From an uncultured Eubacteriales bacterium (GTDB lineage Bacteria; Bacillota; Clostridia; Lachnospirales; Lachnospiraceae), in the NCBI GenBank assembly GCA_900314845.1, contig OMWV01000046.1, positions 33,106 to 97,105 of the forward strand: a stretch of 64,000 bases of DNA, in the 5' to 3' direction. Positions 7,834 through 16,795 of the stretch are shown here, piece by piece. The position numbers and the translations under genes were made by a program. The notes under the pieces were generated by a model. The model saw only the letters and a list, made by a program, of their open reading frames with translations, was not told the origin of the DNA and searched no databases. The first letter of the stretch is position 1; each line of letters starts with the position of its first letter.

Positions 7834-8886
7834 ATGGCTGAATTTTCATATAAAAAACAGACTGATCTGAAGAACATTGAAAAGATACGCGAGCATCTGA
7901 AAGAACTTCCGGCCTTTTGCATGGAATATTTCCGGTCGCTGGAGATCCGCAAAAGTTCGAATACCAGAAAAAATTATGCCTATGATCTGGGTGTTTTCTT
8001 TTATTTTCTAAAGACCAACAATCCGTATTTTGCGGATAAGGATATCACAAAGCTGCCAATCGAGGTTCTGGATATGATCACGCCCATGGATATTGAGGAA
8101 TATCTTTCTTTCCTGGAAGCTTATAAAAAGAACGGACGTTTGTATACCAACAAAGATGAGGGCAAGGCGCGAAAACTTTCATCGCTGACTTCATTTTATG
8201 ATTATTACTTCAAGCGTGGCTTGATAAAGACAAACCCCACCCGTATGGTCGATGTGCCTAAGATAAAGGGAAAGAATATCATCCGGCTTGAGCCTGGTGA
8301 GGTCGCTCAGCTGCTGGATGAGGCCGAATCCGGGGGAAAGCTCAGCGGTCGAGAGCTTGCCTTCCATGAGAAGACGAAATCAAGGGATATGGCTATCCTT
8401 ACCCTGCTGCTGGGAACAGGGATCCGTGTATCTGAGTGTGTCGGGCTGGACCTGGATGATGTTGATTTTGATAATCAGGCGATCAGGATCATTCGAAAAG
8501 GCGGGAATGAGGCTCTGGTGTATTTTGGAGATGAAGTAAGAGAAGCCCTTTTGGACTACATGAAAGGAGCCAGAAAAGAGGCCAATCCGGGCCAGGGCGA
8601 TGAGAATGCCCTCTTTATCTCCCTGAAGAATACCCGGATAACGCCCCGGTCTGTTGAGCGGCTGGTGAAAAAATATGCCCGCATGGTCACTACGGTTAAG
8701 AAAATTACGCCGCACAAGCTCAGGAGCACCTTCGGAACAGAGCTCTACCAGGAAACAGGTGATATCTATCTTGTCGCGGAAACTCTCGGCCACAAGGACG
8801 TCAACACCACAAAGAAGCACTATGCGGCCATAGATGAGAACAGACGGCGCAAGGCGGCAGATGTGATAAAGCTGAGAAAGGAATGA
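7834..8886 (+). CDS. Tyrosine recombinase (XerC/XerD-like)
   Basis: A 350-residue site-specific recombinase. It has an N-terminal core-binding SAM-like domain (about 25-140) and a C-terminal catalytic domain. All catalytic residues are visible: Arg198 (GTGIRVSE), Lys222 (IRKGG), His294 and Arg297 (HKLRSTF), His320 (LGHKD) and the nucleophile Tyr330 (KKHYAA). It is somewhat longer than E. coli XerC/XerD (~300). It follows a tRNA gene, but the flanking genes look core and no duplicated tRNA end is seen, so a housekeeping Xer role is as likely as an integrase role. Its stop codon directly abuts that of the convergent gene at 8887. Confidence 0.92.
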   Translation: MAEFSYKKQTDLKNIEKIREHLKELPAFCMEYFRSLEIRKSSNTRKNYAYDLGVFFYFLKTNNPYFADKDITKLPIEVLDMITPMDIEEYLSFLEAYKKNGRLYTNKDEGKARKLSSLTSFYDYYFKRGLIKTNPTRMVDVPKIKGKNIIRLEPGEVAQLLDEAESGGKLSGRELAFHEKTKSRDMAILTLLLGTGIRVSECVGLDLDDVDFDNQAIRIIRKGGNEALVYFGDEVREALLDYMKGARKEANPGQGDENALFISLKNTRITPRSVERLVKKYARMVTTVKKITPHKLRSTFGTELYQETGDIYLVAETLGHKDVNTTKKHYAAIDENRRRKAADVIKLRKE

Positions 8887-9804
8887 TCATCTCTTTCTCA
8901 GCTTTTCCAGCAGACCTGTAAAGTAGTCCGGCAGAGGCGCGGAAAACTCCACATACCTGCCTGTAGACGGGTGAATAAAGCCCAGAACCATGGCATGCAG
9001 CGCCTGCCCCTGGATGCCGAATCGGTCCTTTGAAGGGCCATATACGGTGTCTCCCACGAGGGGGTGGCCGATGGAGGCCATGTGAACGCGGATCTGGTGG
9101 GTGCGGCCGGTTTCCAGACTGCACTCTATGTAGGCACAGTCCTGAAAATGTTCCAGCACCTGAAAGTGAGTGACGGCTCGGCGCCCGTGTCTGGGGTGCA
9201 CGCACATTTTCTTGCGGTCATTGTCCATGCGGCCTATAGGGGCGTCAACCGTGCCGCTCTCCTGGCGGATATTGTTGTAGACGATGGCCCGGTACTTCCT
9301 GGTTATGCTGTGGCAGGCAAGCTGCTCGGCTATCTTGCGGTGAGCCATGTCGTTTTTGCACACAACGAGGACACCGCTGGTATCTTTGTCTATCCGGTGG
9401 ACGATCCCCGGGCGCAGGACCCCGTTTATTGTGGAAAGTTGATCTGCACAGTGATACATGACTGCATTGACCAGGGTGTCGGAATAGTGGCCGGGCGCCG
9501 GATGGACGACCATGCCCTTGGGCTTATTGACAATAAGGATATCCTTGTCCTCGTATATGATATCCAGGGGGATATCCTGGGGCAGGATGTCCAGACTGAC
9601 GGGATCGGGGATGTCCACATGGATCTGATCCCCGGATGCCACCTTATAGCTGACTTTCAAAGAGAGCCCGCCGCAGGTCACAGATCCGTCCCTGATCAGC
9701 TTCTGAATATAAGAACGGGACTGATCTTTTATCTGATCACTGAGATATCTGTCCAGACGCTGGCCCTCAGAGGAAGGATCAACGGAGAATGTCAGTTCGT
9801 TCAT
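8887..9804 (-). CDS. RluA/RluD-family pseudouridine synthase
   Basis: The product is predicted to convert uridine to pseudouridine in rRNA. It has 305 residues: an N-terminal S4 RNA-binding domain (about 15-75) and the catalytic domain with HRIDKDTSG, where Asp141 is the catalytic aspartate. It overlaps lspA by four bases (ATGA). The lspA-rluD pairing is common in Firmicutes and supports the RluD-like assignment (YlyB type in Bacillus). Confidence 0.93.
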   Translation of the reverse strand: MNELTFSVDPSSEGQRLDRYLSDQIKDQSRSYIQKLIRDGSVTCGGLSLKVSYKVASGDQIHVDIPDPVSLDILPQDIPLDIIYEDKDILIVNKPKGMVVHPAPGHYSDTLVNAVMYHCADQLSTINGVLRPGIVHRIDKDTSGVLVVCKNDMAHRKIAEQLACHSITRKYRAIVYNNIRQESGTVDAPIGRMDNDRKKMCVHPRHGRRAVTHFQVLEHFQDCAYIECSLETGRTHQIRVHMASIGHPLVGDTVYGPSKDRFGIQGQALHAMVLGFIHPSTGRYVEFSAPLPDYFTGLLEKLRKR

Positions 9805-10313
9805 TTTTCCCCTCCACGGAGCTTCCCTTTAGCGGAAATGGCGGCGAAATCTTCATCTTTGTAATGAAAAAGGATCAGAAGCACAAGTGCCGCCGCTGAA
9901 ACGGTGACGTAGATATCCGCCACATTGAAGATGGGGAAATTTATCAGTTCAAAATAGAAAAAATCTACGACGTAACCCTGAAAGACCCGGTCTATGAAAT
10001 TCCCCAGGGCCCCTGCTGTGATAAATACAGCCCCCAGCCGTAAGGGGAGCATCCTTCTGGTGTAGGGCAGACGGATATAGAAATATACGACGACAGCCAG
10101 TACGACGATCGTGAAGATCAGCAGAAAGGGGATCTTATTCTGCATCATGCCGAAGGCCGAACCTCTGTTCTCCAGATAGAGAAGGCGGAAAACGCCGGGG
10201 ACCAGGATCTTCCCCTGGGCAGACCCCTTTAAAAAGGCGCTGGCCAGGTGCTTTGTAAACTGGTCGGCCAGGACCAGGGCGATGACAGCAATGAGGGCTT
10301 TTATATATTTCAT
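9801..10313 (-). CDS. lspA: Lipoprotein signal peptidase
   Basis: Prolipoprotein signal peptidase II, an aspartic protease of the membrane that cleaves lipoprotein precursors. It has 170 residues and four hydrophobic segments. The conserved region GNFIDRVFQGYVVDFF carries the catalytic Asp pair. I start at 10313 because AAAGGA sits about 8 bases before this ATG. The ATG at 10334 lies inside the end of aroB and has no ribosome site. It overlaps the pseudouridine synthase start by 4 bp. Confidence 0.95.
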   Translation of the reverse strand: MKYIKALIAVIALVLADQFTKHLASAFLKGSAQGKILVPGVFRLLYLENRGSAFGMMQNKIPFLLIFTIVVLAVVVYFYIRLPYTRRMLPLRLGAVFITAGALGNFIDRVFQGYVVDFFYFELINFPIFNVADIYVTVSAAALVLLILFHYKDEDFAAISAKGKLRGGEK

Positions 10314-10327
10314 TATTTCAGTTCCTT

Positions 10328-11419
10328 TTAACATATGACAGACCGGGCAGCGGCCAGGATCTCTTCATCTCTTACATCCGTGCGGATCACAGCCCTGCCT
10401 ATGCCATCGAGAAGTATAAATTTCACATGGCCCTTTTCCATCTTTTTATCTGATTTTGAGGTTGCCAGGACTTCTTCCGGTGAGATGCCGGAGACAGTGA
10501 CAGGCAGGTCAAATGTCCGGATAGCTGTCAGGATATCGGAGAAATCTTCTTCCGAGATCATGCCCCTGTCCAGGGAGATCCTGGCTGCAGCTGCCATGCC
10601 GACTGCCACACACTCTCCGTGCAGCATGGAGAAGTTCATGAGCTTTTCTACAGCATGGCCTATCGTGTGGCCGAAGTTAAGGACAGCTCTCTCTCCCTTT
10701 TCTGTGGGGTCATTTTCAACGACCTGCTGTTTGATCTCATCGCTTCTCTTTATCATGGGAGTCATGACATGAGCTGAGCGGGAGCAGATCTCATCGGCAT
10801 TTTCTTTCAGCCATGAGAAGTAGGCTGCGTCGCGGATGAGGCCGTGTTTTATGATCTCCCCCATGCCGGATATATACTGGCGCTTTGTGAGGGTCAGCAG
10901 GGTCTGGCAGCTGGAATAGACCAGGGAAGGCTGGTGGAAGGCGCCGACCATGTTCTTGTAGGCGCGAAAATCTACACCGGTCTTACCTCCTATACTGCTG
11001 TCGACCTGGGCCAGCAGGCTTGTGGGGATCTGGATAAAACGGATGCCGCGAAGATATGTTGCCGCTGCGTAGCCTGTCAGGTCTCCGACGACCCCGCCGC
11101 CAAGGGCTGCGAGGAGATCGCCTCTCTCAAAATGCTGCCGGATGAGGTATTCATAAAGATCCTGTACGGTATCCAGGTTCTTGCTTTCTTCTCCTGCGGG
11201 AAATGTAAAGGCGCACACCCTGCTGCAGACTCCTTCCAGAATGTCTGAGATCTGCTCCCTGTAGTGAGGGCCCACATTGCTGTCTGTGACGATGCAGATC
11301 TTTCTGTCAGACACACCGAGTTCTTTCACAGACTGGGCCAGCTGGGCAAAACCGTCTGTAAGCACTATATCGTAGGCCTTTTTGCCTTCCCTGTGAATGC
11401 AAAGTTTTTCTGCTTCCAT
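10328..11419 (-). CDS. aroB: 3-dehydroquinate synthase
   Basis: The second shikimate-pathway enzyme, converting DAHP to 3-dehydroquinate with NAD and a divalent metal. It has 363 residues, normal for the family. Clear motifs are GGGVVGDLTGYAAATYLRG (NAD and substrate region), GEIIKHGLIRD and NFGHTIGHAVE (metal ligands). It is directly upstream of lspA with a tight junction. No other shikimate gene is nearby. Confidence 0.97.
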   Translation of the reverse strand: MEAEKLCIHREGKKAYDIVLTDGFAQLAQSVKELGVSDRKICIVTDSNVGPHYREQISDILEGVCSRVCAFTFPAGEESKNLDTVQDLYEYLIRQHFERGDLLAALGGGVVGDLTGYAAATYLRGIRFIQIPTSLLAQVDSSIGGKTGVDFRAYKNMVGAFHQPSLVYSSCQTLLTLTKRQYISGMGEIIKHGLIRDAAYFSWLKENADEICSRSAHVMTPMIKRSDEIKQQVVENDPTEKGERAVLNFGHTIGHAVEKLMNFSMLHGECVAVGMAAAARISLDRGMISEEDFSDILTAIRTFDLPVTVSGISPEEVLATSKSDKKMEKGHVKFILLDGIGRAVIRTDVRDEEILAAARSVIC

Positions 11420-11488
11420 ATTATTTTCTCCAACTTCTATAGATAGAAAAAGGATATTCTGTTAAGAAAAATCCCGATATATGATAAG

Positions 11489-11546
11489 GACGAACCGGGG
11501 TCTGTCATCAGCACCTGGGTGCCGGCAATAGACCGGATGGTTCGTC
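11489..11546 (-). other. Structured intergenic RNA element between divIVA and aroB
   Basis: Three nested helices can form on either strand: GACGAACC (11489-11496) with GGTTCGTC (11539-11546), GGTCT (11499-11503) with AGACC (11530-11534), and GCAC with GTGC (11511-11514, 11519-11522). On the minus strand it lies between the divIVA stop and the aroB start. It is not directly followed by a T-run, though ATTTTTC comes about 20 bases later. No known riboswitch class is recognised. Confidence 0.5.
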
Positions 11547-11576
11547 TCATTCCCTGTATCATTTTCTTCAGCCGTA

Positions 11577-12293
11577 TCAGCTGTCTTTCTCTTCGCCGTC
11601 TGTATCGCCTGAGATCTCTTCCTTCTGAATATCTTCTTCGCTCTCTTCTTTTTCAAAAATTTCTGAAAAATCCTTGATCATGGATTCATCTGTTGAGAGA
11701 GTCTCATCGAATTCTTCTTCCTGGTCTTCCGCTTTCTTCTGCTCTTCCGGCAGCGGCTGGGTGTTGACCGGCTCTGCCTGAAGCATCTGAGCGTGTTCGG
11801 AAGCGCTCTTCTCAAGCTCAGATATGTCATCTTTTACATTGCCGCCTACATCGAAAGCCTCTGAATCTATCATATCAAGCTGTGCCTTGGCCAGGGCTCT
11901 GCACTGGGCCCTGTAGCCCTCATACTGCTTGAGCAGATCCGAGAGCTGTACCTTGAGCTTTTCTATGTCGACCTTGGCGTCTGCCACGATGCTCTGTGCC
12001 TTGAGAACAGCTTCCTGCTCAATGACTGTGGCATTCTTCTTTGCACTGAGAACAGTTTCCTCGGCAGTCGTCTCCGCGAGGACGAGGGCCTTCTGGAGTG
12101 ACTTTTCTATATCGCGGTAGTGGTTCAGGCTTTCGTTCATGCCTGTGATCTTCTCTTTCAGAGAGATATTCTCTGTGTAGAGTGCCTCATAGTCAGCGGC
12201 CAGGGTCTGGAAAAAGCTGTCTACATCGGTCTTTGAATAACCCATACCGCTGCCCTTAAATGTTCTGCCCTGAATCTCTATAGGTGTCAGCAT
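11577..12293 (-). CDS. divIVA: DivIVA-domain cell division protein
   Basis: A 238-residue polar/septal scaffold protein. The N-terminus MLTPIEIQGRTFKGSGMGYS followed by TDVDSFF is the DivIVA membrane-binding and dimer segment. A long coiled coil follows (about 25-150), with a very acidic Glu/Ser/Asp-rich tail that is probably disordered. It lies downstream of sepF and yggS, the classical ylm/division neighbourhood of Firmicutes, although an S4-domain ylmH gene is missing here. Confidence 0.93.
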   Translation of the reverse strand: MLTPIEIQGRTFKGSGMGYSKTDVDSFFQTLAADYEALYTENISLKEKITGMNESLNHYRDIEKSLQKALVLAETTAEETVLSAKKNATVIEQEAVLKAQSIVADAKVDIEKLKVQLSDLLKQYEGYRAQCRALAKAQLDMIDSEAFDVGGNVKDDISELEKSASEHAQMLQAEPVNTQPLPEEQKKAEDQEEEFDETLSTDESMIKDFSEIFEKEESEEDIQKEEISGDTDGEEKDS

Positions 12294-12337
12294 ACGATAT
12301 ATACCTCCAATTTATATTGTCTGATCAAAAGAAAGAA

Positions 12338-12982
12338 TCAATCCTCGCCGTCAATATCGAAATCGTCGTCAAAACCGGGGACGGAAACGGGGGAACCTTC
12401 CGAATCGAGGAAATCCCCTGTGATGTCTATATCGTTCGGCGTGAATATGATAATGCTGTCAGATACCTGTCTGGCAGCTCCGTCAAGGGCATAACAGGAT
12501 CCGGATACAAAATCAATGATGCGCTGGGCCTCCTGAGTGCTGACAGCCTCGATATTGACGATGGCAGCCTTGTTATCGCGGATGATATCGCTGATCTCCT
12601 GGCATGATTCAAAGTCAACCGGCCTGGATACACACACTTCCATGGCTGGTATGCTGTTCCTGGAGGAAGCGTTCATCGGCACGATCTTGCTGCTTCGCCT
12701 GGGACGGGAGAAGAATCCGCCGGAATATGAGCTCTCGGGCTCTTCCTCGTAGCTGTCCTCCTCATCATCGTCAGAAATGTCGTCGTCTATATCGTCATAT
12801 GTCTGACGGGGAGCAGGCTTTGCCTTCTTCTTCGCGGACCGGGCGGGCTTTTTCCGGGAGACTTTTCTCTCAGAACGGGCAGCCGGCTCTTCGTCTTCTA
12901 TATCCTCGATGTCGCTGCCGCTTTCCATCTCTTCATCGTTCAGATGCATAATATCGAGCAATCTGTTCATTCCAATTCCCAT
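12338..12982 (-). CDS. sepF: Cell division protein SepF
   Basis: A septal protein that polymerises and anchors FtsZ. The C-terminal domain (about 110-195) contains EVCVSRPVDFESCQEISDII, AAIVNIEAVSTQEAQRIIDFVSG and SDSIIIFTPNDIDI, all typical of SepF. Between the short N-terminal segment and the domain is a long acidic and basic low-complexity linker (about 15-100), which makes it longer than B. subtilis SepF (214 versus ~150). AGGAG precedes the ATG at 12982. Confidence 0.93.
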   Translation of the reverse strand: MGIGMNRLLDIMHLNDEEMESGSDIEDIEDEEPAARSERKVSRKKPARSAKKKAKPAPRQTYDDIDDDISDDDEEDSYEEEPESSYSGGFFSRPRRSSKIVPMNASSRNSIPAMEVCVSRPVDFESCQEISDIIRDNKAAIVNIEAVSTQEAQRIIDFVSGSCYALDGAARQVSDSIIIFTPNDIDITGDFLDSEGSPVSVPGFDDDFDIDGED

Positions 12983-12996
12983 AAATCAAAATTCTC

Positions 12997-13689
12997 CTAT
13001 ATGTTATAATTACGGGCACCGAAAATACCTGTGCCTACTCTGACAAGAGTGGCTCCCTCTTCTATGGCTACCTCGTAATCTCCGGTCATACCCATGGATA
13101 ACTCGCTCATATCAACATTATCAATGTTTTTTGCACCTATGTCAACAGATAATTCTCTCAATTTTCTGAAGTAGATCCTGTTTGTCTCCGGGTCATCGGT
13201 AAAAGGAGCGATAGTCATAAGACCCCTGATATGTACATGGGGAAGAGGGGCGATCTCCCGGATCAGGCCCTCTGTTTCTTCCAGGCTTACACCGTATTTC
13301 GTATCCTCCTGCGCCGCGTTGACTTCTATGAGAATGTCTGCCGTGAGGCCGGCTTTAGCGAAATCCTTGTCTATTTCCTGGGCAAGCTTGAGGGAATCCA
13401 CAGAATGAATGAGTACGGTCTTGCCGGGAAGATATTTCACTTTATTTCTCTGAAGATGTCCGATCATATGCCAGCGCAGATTCCTGGGAAGGACTTCATA
13501 CTTCTGCGATAACTCCTGCACCTTGTTTTCCCCATAGTCGACGATGCCTGTTGTCATGACCTCTTCAATATCAGAGACAGGTTTTGTCTTGCTCACCGCA
13601 ACAAGCAATACACTGCTCCTGTCTCTTCCTGCCCTGCGGCAGGCTTCCTGAATACGGCGCTCTACATCTGCAACATTATCTGTCAGCAT
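12997..13689 (-). CDS. YggS/PLPBP-family PLP homeostasis protein
   Basis: A single-domain PLP-binding TIM-barrel protein (230 aa) involved in vitamin B6 and amino acid homeostasis, with no known catalytic turnover. The PLP lysine is Lys34 in VAVSKTKP. HMIGHLQRNK, HSVDSLKLAQEI and LSMGMTGDYEVAIEEGATLVRVGTGIFG (read in parts) are diagnostic. It is upstream of sepF, as in many Firmicutes. Confidence 0.96.
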   Translation of the reverse strand: MLTDNVADVERRIQEACRRAGRDRSSVLLVAVSKTKPVSDIEEVMTTGIVDYGENKVQELSQKYEVLPRNLRWHMIGHLQRNKVKYLPGKTVLIHSVDSLKLAQEIDKDFAKAGLTADILIEVNAAQEDTKYGVSLEETEGLIREIAPLPHVHIRGLMTIAPFTDDPETNRIYFRKLRELSVDIGAKNIDNVDMSELSMGMTGDYEVAIEEGATLVRVGTGIFGARNYNI

Positions 13690-13701
13690 GTTAATTACCT
13701 C

Positions 13702-15078
13702 CTAATAAACGACCTCGCCATCATGCGCATCCGAGCCATCCAGAAGAATCCGGTCGTAAAGAGATATCAGATTGGAGGATGCGTTTTCTATGATACAATA
13801 ATCTCCATATGTGTACAGGATCTTTATCGGGCAGAACTGGGTATAGCCGCGGTTGATATTATAGACTCCGTCCAGAGCTGCTGTTGAGCTGACGGAATAT
13901 GTCTTTCCTGTCTTATTGTTCACAAGAACGGTGCCGGAGGCCATATCATCGTGATCTACATAGCAGTAGTCATCGCTGGTCAGAACGACATCCGGTTTTA
14001 TGAATTCAGTTCCGGATCCGCCTTTTATGTAAAATCCTTTTTGATCAGAGCTGCTGTCTGTTACAAGATACTCGGAGGGGATCATGTAAAAATCTTTCTT
14101 GGCGATAGATTTTGCGGGAATCTTCATTCCGGAGAAGCTGTTCCAGACAAGATTGATGTCGACGTAGCGGTCATTGCAGAAAGTGTTCATGTAATCGTCT
14201 ATCGTTAAAGAGACATACTGCCTGCCCTTGTTCTTGAATATTTCAGCATCTGCCTGGGTGCTGAAGCCCTGACGGACAAATTCTACCTCGACGGGAACGC
14301 TCTGGTCTCCCGCCTTGTCTATCATCTTCTGCAGCCGCTCGAGCTGCTCTTCATCCGGTTCAATGATGATGCTCCATCTGTCGCTTTTTATGACTTTGAA
14401 GAGAGGGTCCGATGCCTTAACATAGGAGCCCGCCTCTGTCTGCTTTCGGCTGTAGGAGCCGGCTTTGCTGAAAGTTTCCTCTGTGATGCTCTTTTTGGAA
14501 GTTCCCTCAAGCCCGTCGACAGTATAACTGATGACGCCGCACGCATCGGCTGTGACAGCCTGATAGGAGGATGTCTTTCCGGCAGACGCGGTGCTGATAT
14601 CGTTTCGGCTTACCGCTCTGTTCACGATAGTGCTCATGTCATAGTCAAAGTCCTGTACCTGCGCATAATCGCTGTCGGAATAAGATTTCAGAAAATCAAG
14701 CATCTGTTCTCTGATATCGCTTCTATCCTCTTTCGTCAGGGTATAAGACGCAGATTTCTTTTTCCCTGCCTGAGCCTTGCTGATCAGGCAGACATTTTCA
14801 TTCCTGGCCGCTTTCTCGCCATTGTTCACATAAAAACTTATATATCCGTTCTCGGAGGACTTTACCTCCTTCTCGTCCCGGAGTATAAAACCGGTAAATC
14901 TGTCCCTGTCAACGATCTGCCCCTGCTCTACCTCAAAAAAAGAAACATGGCCGCGTGTCAGATAGAGAATAGAGTTCGCCGCCATATAGAAAAAGATCGC
15001 TGTAAAAACGATCACGCCTATGTTGACCCTGTGATGAACAGTTCCGGATCCGGTTCTTCTCTGAGGCGCATTGCTCAT
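13702..15078 (-). CDS. HlyD-like membrane protein in the sepF cluster
   Basis: A 458-residue protein with a basic N-terminus, one transmembrane helix (about residues 18-40, VNIGVIVFTAIFFYMAANS) and a large extracytoplasmic part. The region after the helix, with VEQGQIVDRDRFTGFILRDE and GYISFYVNNGEKAARNENVCLI, resembles the lipoyl-like hairpin of HlyD-type adaptors. No export ATPase is nearby. I start at 15078, where GGGAGC precedes the ATG; an upstream extension would run through a strong hairpin. The position beside yggS, sepF and divIVA suggests a role at the division site or envelope. Confidence 0.75.
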   Translation of the reverse strand: MSNAPQRRTGSGTVHHRVNIGVIVFTAIFFYMAANSILYLTRGHVSFFEVEQGQIVDRDRFTGFILRDEKEVKSSENGYISFYVNNGEKAARNENVCLISKAQAGKKKSASYTLTKEDRSDIREQMLDFLKSYSDSDYAQVQDFDYDMSTIVNRAVSRNDISTASAGKTSSYQAVTADACGVISYTVDGLEGTSKKSITEETFSKAGSYSRKQTEAGSYVKASDPLFKVIKSDRWSIIIEPDEEQLERLQKMIDKAGDQSVPVEVEFVRQGFSTQADAEIFKNKGRQYVSLTIDDYMNTFCNDRYVDINLVWNSFSGMKIPAKSIAKKDFYMIPSEYLVTDSSSDQKGFYIKGGSGTEFIKPDVVLTSDDYCYVDHDDMASGTVLVNNKTGKTYSVSSTAALDGVYNINRGYTQFCPIKILYTYGDYCIIENASSNLISLYDRILLDGSDAHDGEVVY

Positions 15079-15129
15079 GTAACCAGCTCCCACTAGCGCG
15101 GCTGAAGCAGCCGCAGGTGATATTTTTGC

Positions 15130-15186
15130 ATATAAGCCCGATTGCCTGTCACGCGAGATGCCGCAGACGTGCAATCGGGCTTATAT
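15130..15186. repeat. 16-bp perfect inverted repeat in the leader of the HlyD-like gene
   Basis: The arms at 15130-15145 and 15171-15186 (core AAGCCCGATTGC / GCAATCGGGCTT) are perfect complements with a 25-nt loop. On the minus strand it lies between the P-loop gene stop (15224) and the HlyD-like start (15078). No T-run follows on either side, so it is more likely an RNA-stability or regulatory hairpin than a terminator. Confidence 0.75.
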
Positions 15187-15223
15187 ACCGGATAATAGAT
15201 CAGATTAACTGATAGAGATCCTC

Positions 15224-15643
15224 TTATAATGAAATAACAATGTCCTTCTTGAAATCATCAGGTATGTTGTCAGCATCAACGGAAACACTGATCGTAAAGT
15301 TCACGTTGAAGCGCTCAGAAATATCTGCAAGCTTTGAAAGTACATATCCGATGTATTCGTCTGAAACGCTTCCGATCGTAAGGAAACTGTCAAGGAACAT
15401 ATCCTCAAGATCGTTGTCCTGAGAAATAAGGCCGCAGATGAATCCCAGAAAAGCGTCATATGTATCAATAGGATAGTCTCCGACATTGATCAGACGTATA
15501 CGGTTGCTGAGCTCGTACATGTGCTTATTATTCTTGTCAAGATAAACTACAGTGCCCTCAGCTGTCTTTACTGCCTCATTAGCCTTCTGAATGAGAAACT
15601 TAGTCTTCCCCTTACCTTTTACACCTGATATTATCTGTATCAT
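15224..15643 (-). CDS. Small P-loop protein, function unknown
   Basis: A 139-residue protein starting MIQIISGVKGKGKTKFLI. The GVKGKGKT segment is a Walker A-like phosphate-binding loop. VVYLDKNNKHMYEL and the acidic middle follow, but no standard Walker B or ABC signature is obvious. It is shorter than most P-loop ATPases. The ATG at 15643 has a strong AGGAGGAG ribosome site, so the longer frame from 15673 is not used. It is upstream of the HlyD-like gene. I cannot give a function. Confidence 0.75.
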   Translation of the reverse strand: MIQIISGVKGKGKTKFLIQKANEAVKTAEGTVVYLDKNNKHMYELSNRIRLINVGDYPIDTYDAFLGFICGLISQDNDLEDMFLDSFLTIGSVSDEYIGYVLSKLADISERFNVNFTISVSVDADNIPDDFKKDIVISL

Positions 15644-15795
15644 TGTGATCTCCTCCTGTTGATGATATATCAATCTGAGTGCCCGTCAGACATCTCAGCT
15701 GATTTCCTCATAAATGTAAAATCTGTCGAAAATACATCCCCGCAGACTTTCGTATTTAATATAATTATATTATGAATCCTCTTAAAAAACAATGT

Positions 15796-16761
15796 TTATT
15801 TACCAATATTGGATAATAAATTTGTCATGCTTTCATAAAGGGTACTCTTGTCCGGACTGCCCAGCAGCACGCTGATATAGCCCTTGCCGCTGTCATCCTG
15901 CGCGTAGAGTATGAGGCACAGACCTGCTTTGTCTGTCGTTCCCGTCTTGCCGCCCACGACGGTCACGCCCTTCGGGGGCTGGGCCTCACCCGTTTTGTAA
16001 TGGTTCGTGCTGGCGTAATACTGGGTGATCTCTTTGCCGTCCCTCTTAAAATGCGCTGTATACCCCTTCTGGGATATGGCATCCCTGAACAGGTCGTACC
16101 CCAGGCATTCTCTGAATATAAGATACAGATCATAGGCACTGGAGTAATGATCCGCTTCATCCAGACCGTTGGGGGTCACGAAATTCGTCTGTGTCGCTCC
16201 GAGACGGGAAGCCTCCTGATTCATCTTTTTGCAGAATGAGGGAATATCTCCCCCGCTCACGACAGACGCGACCGCGTTGGCCGCGTCATTGCCCGAATAG
16301 ATCAGCATGCAGTATAAAAGCGTTCTGAGCGTGATCACATCACCTGCTTTGAAGCCGCATACCTGGGCATCCGCCACAGATACGCTGATATCATCTCCGA
16401 GTGTGTATTCCTTATCAAGGTCTGTACCTGACTTCAGGGCAATGAGTGCAGTCAGGATCTTTGTGAGACTTGCCGGCGGCATGGTCTTGTAGATCTCACT
16501 GGCCGCCAGCACTTTGCCGTCATCTGTTCCCGTGAGAAAGATCTCTGTGGCGTCTATATCGGACAGCTTCTTTTTTGTGTCAGCAGATGCCGCCTGGTCT
16601 ACAGAGACTACAGCCAGATCCGATGAAAAGCCGTCTGCCCTGTCTGCCGGGATCATGGCTGCCGGGTCTATATCCTCCTTGGCATTCGTGTAGGGCATAA
16701 GGATCTGGCCGCTGCCGGAACTGCATCCGGCACATCCGGCAGCTATGGCTGCCGCAAGCAA
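15796..16761 (-). CDS. D-alanyl-D-alanine carboxypeptidase (S11), lipoprotein-like
   Basis: A penicillin-binding DD-carboxypeptidase of the DacA/DacF type that trims peptidoglycan stem peptides. From the TTG at 16761, the SxxK motif is Ser98-Leu-Thr-Lys101, SGN is at 156-158 and KTGT lies in VGGKTGTTD. The N-terminus is hydrophobic and reaches AIAAGC-AGC, which looks like a lipobox. No ATG exists upstream in frame. KRILGL precedes the TTG, so a CTG at 16770 is possible and would give basic residues only if the start is further upstream; the exact start is unsure. It is the last gene of the rod-shape block. Confidence 0.88.
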   Translation of the reverse strand: MLAAAIAAGCAGCSSGSGQILMPYTNAKEDIDPAAMIPADRADGFSSDLAVVSVDQAASADTKKKLSDIDATEIFLTGTDDGKVLAASEIYKTMPPASLTKILTALIALKSGTDLDKEYTLGDDISVSVADAQVCGFKAGDVITLRTLLYCMLIYSGNDAANAVASVVSGGDIPSFCKKMNQEASRLGATQTNFVTPNGLDEADHYSSAYDLYLIFRECLGYDLFRDAISQKGYTAHFKRDGKEITQYYASTNHYKTGEAQPPKGVTVVGGKTGTTDKAGLCLILYAQDDSGKGYISVLLGSPDKSTLYESMTNLLSNIGK

Positions 16762-16795
16762 AAGCCCCAGGATCCTTTTCCCCCTTCTATGTGAA

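Noticed and set aside
7229..8886. tRNA plus tyrosine recombinase read as an integrative element
   Set aside because: No duplicate of the tRNA 3' end is found downstream, there are no phage or plasmid genes nearby, and core genes (rluD-like, lspA, aroB) directly follow.
10314..10334. Upstream ATG of lspA at 10334
   Set aside because: It overlaps the aroB stop and has no ribosome site, while the ATG at 10313 has AAAGGA at correct spacing.
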